Source: Planctomycetaceae bacterium | Lineage (GTDB): Bacteria; Planctomycetota; UBA1135; GCA-002686595 | Reading direction: 5' to 3' | NCBI GenBank assembly: GCA_013360535.1 | Contig: JABWBL010000155.1 | Span: forward strand, 1 to 7,512 | DNA length: 7,512 bases | Shown: positions 1 through 4,092 of the stretch, one piece after another | How the letters are laid out: every line of letters begins with the position of its first letter | Position numbering within the stretch: the stretch's first letter is position 1 | Position numbers and translations under genes: made by a program | The notes under the pieces: model-generated | Databases searched by the model: none | What the model saw: the letters and a program-made list of their open reading frames with translations, nothing else | Told to the model about the DNA's origin: nothing

Positions 1-2
1 CC

Positions 3-614
3 TCCGAGGTCGCGGCGCGCGCCGCCGCGTGCAAGGACCTCGCCAGCCTGCGCGCCGCCGTCGCCGAGTGCCGCGCCTGCGGGCTGTGCTCGACCCGCAC
101 CCAGACCGTGTTCTCCGACGGGCCCGACAAGGCGCGCCTGCTGTTCGTGGGCGAGGCTCCCGGCGAGCAGGAGGACCTGACCGGCGTGCCGTTCGTCGGC
201 GCCGCCGGGCAGCTGCTCACCGACATCATCGAGAAGGGCATCGGGATCCCGCGCTCGCAGGTCGCGATCGCCAACGTGCTCAAGTGCCGGCCGCCGGGCA
301 ACCGCGATCCCAGTCAGGACGAGAAGCGCGCCTGCGCCCCGTGGCTCGCGCGGCAGATCGAGCTGCTCGGCCCCGAGGTGATCGTTCCGCTCGGGCGCCA
401 CGCCGCCAACCACCTGCTCGGGGTCGAGGGGCCGGACCTGCGTTCGATGGGTTCGCTGCGTGGGCAGGTGCTCGAGTCGCGCTACGGGAAGCTCGTCCCG
501 ACCTACCACCCGTCCTACTTGCTGCGGACGCCGGACGCGAAGAAGGACTGCTGGAAGGACATCCAGGTCGCGATGGGCCTGCTCGGGCTCGAGCCGCCGA
601 AAAAACGCGCCTGA
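3..614 (+). CDS. Family 4 (Fe-S) uracil-DNA glycosylase, 5' end cut off by the window
   Basis: This enzyme removes uracil from DNA to start base excision repair in the cytoplasm. The window holds 203 codons of an open frame that enters from the left edge, so the true start lies upstream. Counting from position 3, ECRACGLC (residues 22-29) supplies the CxxC pair, and Cys95 (VLKC) and Cys111 (RAC) supply the other two expected [4Fe-4S] ligands. The 16-residue spacing of the last pair matches family 4. The active-site motif GEAPGEQED is at residues 50-58, followed by PFVGAAGQLL and CRPPGNRDP. The second catalytic motif, HPSYLLR, lies near residues 169-175. Family members are about 200 aa, so the catalytic domain is nearly complete and the missing part is probably a variable N-terminal extension. 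The protein ends PPKKRA before TGA 612-614. A GTG at 108 could be read as a start but would discard the CxxC pair. Cys29 is an extra cysteine next to the ligands. The family assignment is secure. Confidence 0.95.
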   Translation, partial: SEVAARAAACKDLASLRAAVAECRACGLCSTRTQTVFSDGPDKARLLFVGEAPGEQEDLTGVPFVGAAGQLLTDIIEKGIGIPRSQVAIANVLKCRPPGNRDPSQDEKRACAPWLARQIELLGPEVIVPLGRHAANHLLGVEGPDLRSMGSLRGQVLESRYGKLVPTYHPSYLLRTPDAKKDCWKDIQVAMGLLGLEPPKKRA

Positions 615-615
615 A

Positions 616-638
616 GCCGGGTCGTCGCGCGACGCCGG
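616..638 (+). terminator. Terminator-like hairpin after the glycosylase gene
   Basis: Two bases after the stop codon lies CCGG, a GT bulge, then the perfect 12-bp palindrome CGTCGCGCGACG (623-634), then CCGG. It can fold as an 8-bp GC-rich stem with a 2-nt bulge and a GCGC loop. No T tract follows, so it may be an unconventional terminator or a 3'-end stabiliser. The position directly behind the gene is the main argument. Confidence 0.35.
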
Positions 639-714
639 AGCGTTACCTCGCGCGGCTGGTGCGGTACGCCCCGCCACGGCCGATTCCGTCTCCCAACCCG
701 GGGGTCCCGCGCCG

Positions 715-743
715 TTGACCCCTTTCCAGCCCACCGCTATGCT
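715..743 (+). promoter_or_regulatory. Sigma70-type promoter for the secretin gene
   Basis: TTGACC (715-720, 5 of 6 bases matching the consensus -35) and TATGCT (738-743, 4 of 6 matching the consensus -10) are separated by an optimal 17 bp. Transcription would begin near 750, leaving a leader of roughly 295 nt before the ATG at 1046. The bases just after the -10 are CCCGCCCC, a very GC-rich discriminator. A similar CCGCTA...CCCGCCC context recurs at the promoter before 7044, which supports both calls. Confidence 0.6.
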
Positions 744-1045
744 CCCGCCCCTCGCTCGACCCAACTCCGGCCTCGCGGCCTTTGGTTGGGACGAGGCCCC
801 GGCGCTCGATCGGACCACCTGCCAGCGCTCTCCGCGTGGGAGTGAAGGCGGCGAAACCGCTCGAAAAACCGGCCCTTTGCGGCGAGGCGGGCCCCCCGCG
901 CGCCGGTGGGTTCGAGACGGTCTCTAGAAGCATCGCATCGCAGTCCCACCCTCTGGTCGCCCCCGCGACCGCCTCCTTGTCCCTCTAGTCCCACCGCGGT
1001 CACCGCTCCGGCGGCGCTCCGCGAGATCAAGGCCCCCAAACTTCC
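744..1045 (+). other. Long untranslated leader of the secretin gene (no gene seen)
   Basis: No convincing coding region is visible in this stretch; translated frames give Arg/Pro/Ser-rich nonsense. Features seen in order: a hairpin pairing CCCAAC (760-765) with GTTGGG (785-790), with an inner GGCC-TCGC-GGCC; a motif at 827-841 shared with the leader of the next gene; the inverted repeat GAGAC-G-GTCTC (914-924); the direct repeat AGTCCCACC at 942-950 and 987-995; and a perfect hairpin GGTCGC-CCCC-GCGACC (955-970). The last 15 nt before the ATG are C-rich, and the nearest purine-rich block, AAGG (1029-1032), lies 13 nt upstream, too far for a standard ribosome binding site. The length and amount of structure suggest post-transcriptional control, but no known riboswitch class was recognised. 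Confidence 0.45.
827..841 (+). promoter_or_regulatory. Shared leader motif GCTCYCCGCGTGGGA, copy 1
   Basis: The motif matches 14 of 15 bases with 3917-3931 in the leader of the downstream TPR gene. Both copies can fold as a small hairpin, TCYCC-GCGT-GGGA, with a GCGT loop and one bulged pyrimidine, and the only difference between copies is that pyrimidine. It lies 84 nt after the -10 box. It could be an RNA regulatory site or a protein-binding site; the function is unknown and chance similarity is not excluded. Confidence 0.3.
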
Positions 1046-3634
1046 ATGCGTTTGCGCTTCCTCTTCCTGCCGGCCATCGCCGCCTCCCTCGCCCCCGCCT
1101 GCCAGACGACCGAGACCAAGCTCGCCCCTGCGCCGAGCGAAGGTGCGGCGGAGCTGGTGGCCGCTCACGCCGAACCGAAGGCCGAAGCCCTCATCGCGGT
1201 GACCCCCGCGGCGCAGGACGAGCGCGCGGAGATCGAGCTGCGCGCCGACCGGGCCAAGGTCCTCGCCGGCGAGTACATCAAGATCGGTGACAAGAAGCGC
1301 GACGAAGGCGACATCGCCGCCGCCCTGTCCCAGTACTCCAACGCCCTCGAGGTCGACCCGACCAGCGCGGATGCCCGCGACCGCCTCGCGCGCGTCAAGG
1401 CGCTGATGGGCGACAAGTACATGTCGATGGGCGAGCAGTTCCTCGACGCCAAGGAGCGCGAGATCGTCCGCCGCGCCCAGGCGCAGATGGCCGCCGAAGA
1501 AGCGGTCAAGCGCGCCGAAGTCGCCATGTCGAAGGGCGACTACGCGGCCGCCGTCGGCGCCTTCCGCGAGGCCGACTCGATCCTCTACTGGCACCCGCTG
1601 ATCGCCAAGGAATCGCTCGACTCCAAGGTCATCAACGGCCGCCTGAACGACGCCCTCGACCAGCTCGAGGCCTCGCGCAAGGCCGAAGCCGCCGCCAAGG
1701 TCGCCGCGGCGCAGGCCGAAGCGGCCGCCAAGGAAGAGGAAGTCCGCAACTACCGCGCGAACAAGCTGCGCACGCTGTTCGAGGACGCCAACCGCGCCTT
1801 CATGGCGGACAAGTACTCGCAGGCTGAAGCGCTGTGCGAGCAGATCCTGCTGGAAGACCCGGCCAACTCCGCCGCGACCAAGCTGCGCGACGCCGCGGCC
1901 CTCGCCCGCCACACCAAGACCGGCGACGAGACCCTCAAGCGCTACCGCGAGCAGTGGCAGATCACCTTCGACGAGCTCGACACCATGGACGTCCCGCAGG
2001 TGACGCCGCTGGTGTTCGACGACCTCCGTCGCTGGGCCGAAGTTTCCAAGCGCCAGCCGCTCGAGTTCACCGCCAAGGCCGCCGACGCCTCGGCCGACAC
2101 CAACGCGGTGCTCGAGCGCCTTTCGTCGGTCCGCTTCTCGCCCCGCTTCCGCACGGCGGACGGCTCGGGCGTGCCGCTGGTCGAGGTCGCGAGCTTCCTG
2201 CAGAACCTGACCGGCGTGAACTTCCTCGTGTCCGCCAAGGTCACCGAGGAGCTCGACGAGGAGCAGCAGCAGGTCGCGCTCGACCTCTCCGAGCGCAGCG
2301 TCCGCAACGTGCTCGAGCTGATCACGGAGACGCACGACGGCCTGCGCTGGAAGGTCCAGGACGGCGTCGTCAAGTTCGTCACCAAGGAAGAGACGCACGG
2401 CAACCAGATCCTGAAGATGTACGAGGTCCGGGACATCATCCACCCGGTCCCGTCCTTCCCCGGCCGCGAGATCAACATCAGCCCCTCGGGCGGTCTCGAG
2501 CAGCCGGACGAGGAAATTGAGGAACGCGAGGGACTGGTCGTCACCTCCGACGCCCTCGAGACGCTCATCCGCGACAACGTCTCGCCCGAGAGCTGGAACG
2601 AGGACCCGCAGAACTCGGTGCGCATCACCGAGGCCGGCACGATGGTCGTCAACCAAACGCCCGAAGTGCAGGAGATGATCAAGCGCCTGCTCGACGACCT
2701 GCGCGAGGCGACCGGCATCATGGTCGACATCCAGGCGCGCTTCCTGCGCGTCGAGGACAACTTCCTCGAGGACATCGGCGTCGACTTCCGCGGCCTCGGC
2801 CAGCCGGGCCTGGGCACGAACACGTTCATCAACGACTTCGGCGACGCCTCGACCCAGGCCGACCTCGGCAAGGAAATCGGTCAGGGCAACGACCTGGGCG
2901 CGTTCTACGACGACGGCCAGGACGGTGACCTCCGCACGCGCGTCGAGAACCTCTACGACCTCGGCCTCGGCAATGCCGACGTGCTGCAGGCCTCGGGTGG
3001 CCTCTCGTTCTCGTGGTCCTACCTGAACGACCTGCAGCTCCAGATGGTGCTGCGCGCCGTGTCCAAGTCCGAGCGCCGCGAGATCGTGACGAGCCCCAAG
3101 GTGCTCGTGTTCAACACGGCCCGCGCGAACCTCTCGGTCATGAACCAGGTCGCCTACGTCGCCGACTTCGACGTCGAGATCGCGCAGGCGGCCTCGATCG
3201 CCGACCCGATCGTCGAGGTGGTCTCGGACGGCGTCGTGCTCGACGTGCGCCCGGTGGTGTCGGCCGACCGCCGCTTCATCATGATGGAGCTGCGCCCGAC
3301 CGTCGCGACGCTCAAGCGCCCGATGAAGGAACTGGCCACGACGCTGGGCAGCCAGAACGCGGTCACGATCCAGCTGCCGGAGCTCGACATCCAGCGCGTC
3401 CGCACCACGGTGCCGATGCCGGACGGCTCGACGGTCATGCTCGGTGGCCTCAAGGTCAGCGAGAAGCAGGACCTGCGCTCGGGCATCCCGATCATCAACG
3501 ACATCCCGATCGTGCGCTTCCTGTTCGGCCGCCAGGGCACCTACGCGGCGAACCAGAAGCTCCTGATCCTCGTCACGGCGACGATCGTGATCCCCGAAGA
3601 GCGCGAGCCGCTGCCGTCGCAGCTCGGCCAGTAG
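1046..3634 (+). CDS. Secretin-like outer-membrane channel protein with N-terminal TPR/coiled-coil region
   Basis: Secretins form multimeric outer-membrane gates for type II/III secretion and type IV pili. This one is 862 aa. Residues 1-18 look like a signal peptide ending LAPA before Cys19, an imperfect lipobox, so it may be a lipoprotein. TPR-like helix pairs lie at about 76-110, 150-185 and 240-285, with an Ala/Glu-rich helix (about 199-236) between the last two. An STN/N0-like domain is at 376-450 (VPLVEVASFLQNLTGVNFLV). A second alpha/beta segment at 501-570 has NVSPESW and MVVNQTPEVQEM. An acidic Gly/Asp-rich linker spans about 584-650. The secretin barrel domain is 652-851: REIVTSPKVLVFN, SDGVVLDVRP, VPMPDGSTVMLGGL (near 789-802) and IPIINDIPIVRFLF (814-827). 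The final motif resembles the classical secretin signature but has Asn and Arg where Gly is usual, as I recall for planctomycetal members. The ATG at 1046 is chosen because it starts the signal peptide. The gene has its own promoter and terminators. The exported substrate and partner machinery are unknown. Confidence 0.88.
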   Translation: MRLRFLFLPAIAASLAPACQTTETKLAPAPSEGAAELVAAHAEPKAEALIAVTPAAQDERAEIELRADRAKVLAGEYIKIGDKKRDEGDIAAALSQYSNALEVDPTSADARDRLARVKALMGDKYMSMGEQFLDAKEREIVRRAQAQMAAEEAVKRAEVAMSKGDYAAAVGAFREADSILYWHPLIAKESLDSKVINGRLNDALDQLEASRKAEAAAKVAAAQAEAAAKEEEVRNYRANKLRTLFEDANRAFMADKYSQAEALCEQILLEDPANSAATKLRDAAALARHTKTGDETLKRYREQWQITFDELDTMDVPQVTPLVFDDLRRWAEVSKRQPLEFTAKAADASADTNAVLERLSSVRFSPRFRTADGSGVPLVEVASFLQNLTGVNFLVSAKVTEELDEEQQQVALDLSERSVRNVLELITETHDGLRWKVQDGVVKFVTKEETHGNQILKMYEVRDIIHPVPSFPGREINISPSGGLEQPDEEIEEREGLVVTSDALETLIRDNVSPESWNEDPQNSVRITEAGTMVVNQTPEVQEMIKRLLDDLREATGIMVDIQARFLRVEDNFLEDIGVDFRGLGQPGLGTNTFINDFGDASTQADLGKEIGQGNDLGAFYDDGQDGDLRTRVENLYDLGLGNADVLQASGGLSFSWSYLNDLQLQMVLRAVSKSERREIVTSPKVLVFNTARANLSVMNQVAYVADFDVEIAQAASIADPIVEVVSDGVVLDVRPVVSADRRFIMMELRPTVATLKRPMKELATTLGSQNAVTIQLPELDIQRVRTTVPMPDGSTVMLGGLKVSEKQDLRSGIPIINDIPIVRFLFGRQGTYAANQKLLILVTATIVIPEEREPLPSQLGQ

Positions 3635-3658
3635 CCTTCGGCTCCCGACTCTGCCCTT

Positions 3659-3694
3659 CCGCGGGCCCGGCGCTCTCGAGCACCGGGCCCGCGG
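3659..3694 (+). terminator. Strong GC hairpin after the secretin gene
   Basis: Twenty-four bases after the stop, CCGCGGGCCCGG (3659-3670) pairs perfectly over 12 bp with CCGGGCCCGCGG (3683-3694). The 12-nt loop can add three inner pairs (GCT/AGC) around CTCG. Only TGTTGTT follows, not a full T run. Its position and stability make it a likely transcription terminator or 3'-end block; it is the strongest hairpin noticed in the window. Confidence 0.65.
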
Positions 3695-3780
3695 TGTTGT
3701 TCGCGAATGGCTCGCGCAAGGAAGGCCGTGATCGAACGCGGGACGAGTCCGTGAGCCGCAGCCCGCGGGCGTGGATTCGC

Positions 3781-3802
3781 TGCGCGTGCGCGCACTTTTT
3801 TT
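3781..3802 (+). terminator. Second, T-tract terminator downstream of the secretin gene
   Basis: TGCGC-GTGC-GCGCA (3781-3794) forms a 5-bp GC-rich hairpin, followed after one C by seven T residues (3796-3802), a conspicuous run in such GC-rich DNA. This is the classic layout of an intrinsic terminator. It sits about 150 nt beyond the secretin stop and would back up the 3659-3694 hairpin, insulating the next gene. Confidence 0.5.
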
Positions 3803-3828
3803 GGCGGCGAGAGGGGCACGGAAGTCGG

Positions 3829-3843
3829 GGAACTTCGTACCAT
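3829..3843 (+). promoter_or_regulatory. Weak candidate promoter for the TPR gene
   Basis: TACCAT (3838-3843) is a possible -10 box, followed by CCGCGCCCCTG, like the C-rich sequence after the other two promoters in the window. There is no good -35 box 16-18 bp upstream. The overlapping GGAACTT (3829-3835) resembles an ECF sigma -35 element, with GTC at 3854-3856 as a slightly distant -10. Either reading is weak. The main argument is context: it lies after the terminators and 74 nt before the shared leader motif, close to the spacing seen before the secretin gene. Confidence 0.22.
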
Positions 3844-3856
3844 CCGCGCCCCTGTC

Positions 3857-3898
3857 CCACGCTGGCACGGCTCCTCACCCGGAGGCGTGCGGGCGTTG
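3857..3898 (+). other. Long imperfect hairpin in the TPR gene leader
   Basis: Bases 3857-3874 pair with 3881-3898 around the loop TCACCC. Fifteen of 18 positions pair, counting one G-U; the mismatches are C/T, G/G and G/G. The core is GCACG with CGTGC, continued by CTCC with GGAG. It would begin within about 15 nt of the predicted transcript start, so it could be a protective 5' stem or part of a regulatory fold with the shared motif 18 nt downstream. Confidence 0.4.
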
Positions 3899-3916
3899 CT
3901 CTCTCGAGGCTGGCCT

Positions 3917-3931
3917 GCTCCCCGCGTGGGA
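3917..3931 (+). promoter_or_regulatory. Shared leader motif GCTCYCCGCGTGGGA, copy 2
   Basis: This is the second copy of the 15-nt motif also found at 827-841, with a single pyrimidine difference. It can form the same small hairpin with a GCGT loop. It lies 74 nt after the candidate -10 box (84 nt for copy 1) and 161 nt before the start codon (204 nt for copy 1). The similar placement in two leaders of apparently related genes is the reason for listing it. Confidence 0.3.
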
Positions 3932-4092
3932 ACCGGCCGCCGAACAAACTGCGTAGCCGCCCCGGTGCGGCACGGGTAAAGATCGGAACGTTGGATTTCC
4001 GGCGCGGCGCGTCCCGTCTGGAGTTCCACGAGCGTCCGGTTCCGTGCCCGACGGGCCCGACTCGCCCCTGCCCCATCCCCCATCACCCGCCC

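Larger units (their letters stand above)
3803..4092 (+). other. Structured leader region of the TPR gene (no gene seen)
   Basis: No credible coding region is visible between the T-tract terminator and the ATG at 4093. Frames read through it give Arg/Pro-rich sequence without domain character. It contains the candidate promoter near 3838, the long imperfect hairpin at 3857-3898, the shared motif at 3917-3931 and a small GCCGC...GCGGC hairpin at 3956-3971. The last 30 nt are C-rich without a Shine-Dalgarno sequence. It is probably a 5' untranslated leader of roughly 240 nt. Confidence 0.4.

Noticed and set aside
108..110. GTG as the start of the uracil-DNA glycosylase
   Set aside because: It would remove the CxxC pair that ligates the Fe-S cluster. 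The frame remains open to the window edge with family-typical sequence.
643..933. Small minus-strand open frame of 96 codons in the first gap
   Set aside because: It is Gly/Arg/Ala-rich with no recognisable domain, lies across the promoter and leader, and has no promoter of its own that could be seen.
1029..1032. AAGG as a ribosome binding site for the secretin gene
   Set aside because: It lies 13 nt from the ATG, beyond the usual 5-9 nt spacing, and is only four bases long.
737..3868. Minus-strand open frame of about 1043 codons opposite the secretin gene
   Set aside because: It is the antisense of a clear secretin gene in GC-rich DNA. The translation is rich in Arg, His, Asp, Leu and Val with no domain logic, and it runs across the promoter, leader and terminators.
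3771..3956. Small + strand frame of 61 codons starting with GTG in the second gap
   Set aside because: It starts inside the T-tract terminator hairpin region, shows no domain or signal peptide, and has no ribosome binding site.
3917..3985. Resemblance to a cobalamin riboswitch (GGGAACCGG, then CCGCCCCGG and GGGTAAA)
   Set aside because: Only scattered words agree. The GGTG box, the CCCGCAACTG-like core and the upstream GGTGCC element are not present in order, and the other leader with the shared motif lacks them entirely.
3985..4019. ECF-type promoter GGAACGTT with GTC downstream
   Set aside because: The distance from GGAAC to either GTC is several bases too long for a normal ECF promoter.
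3013..4092. In-frame upstream extension of the TPR gene to 3013
   Set aside because: It would overlap the secretin barrel coding region out of frame and pass through two terminators, burying a clear signal peptide that begins at 4093.
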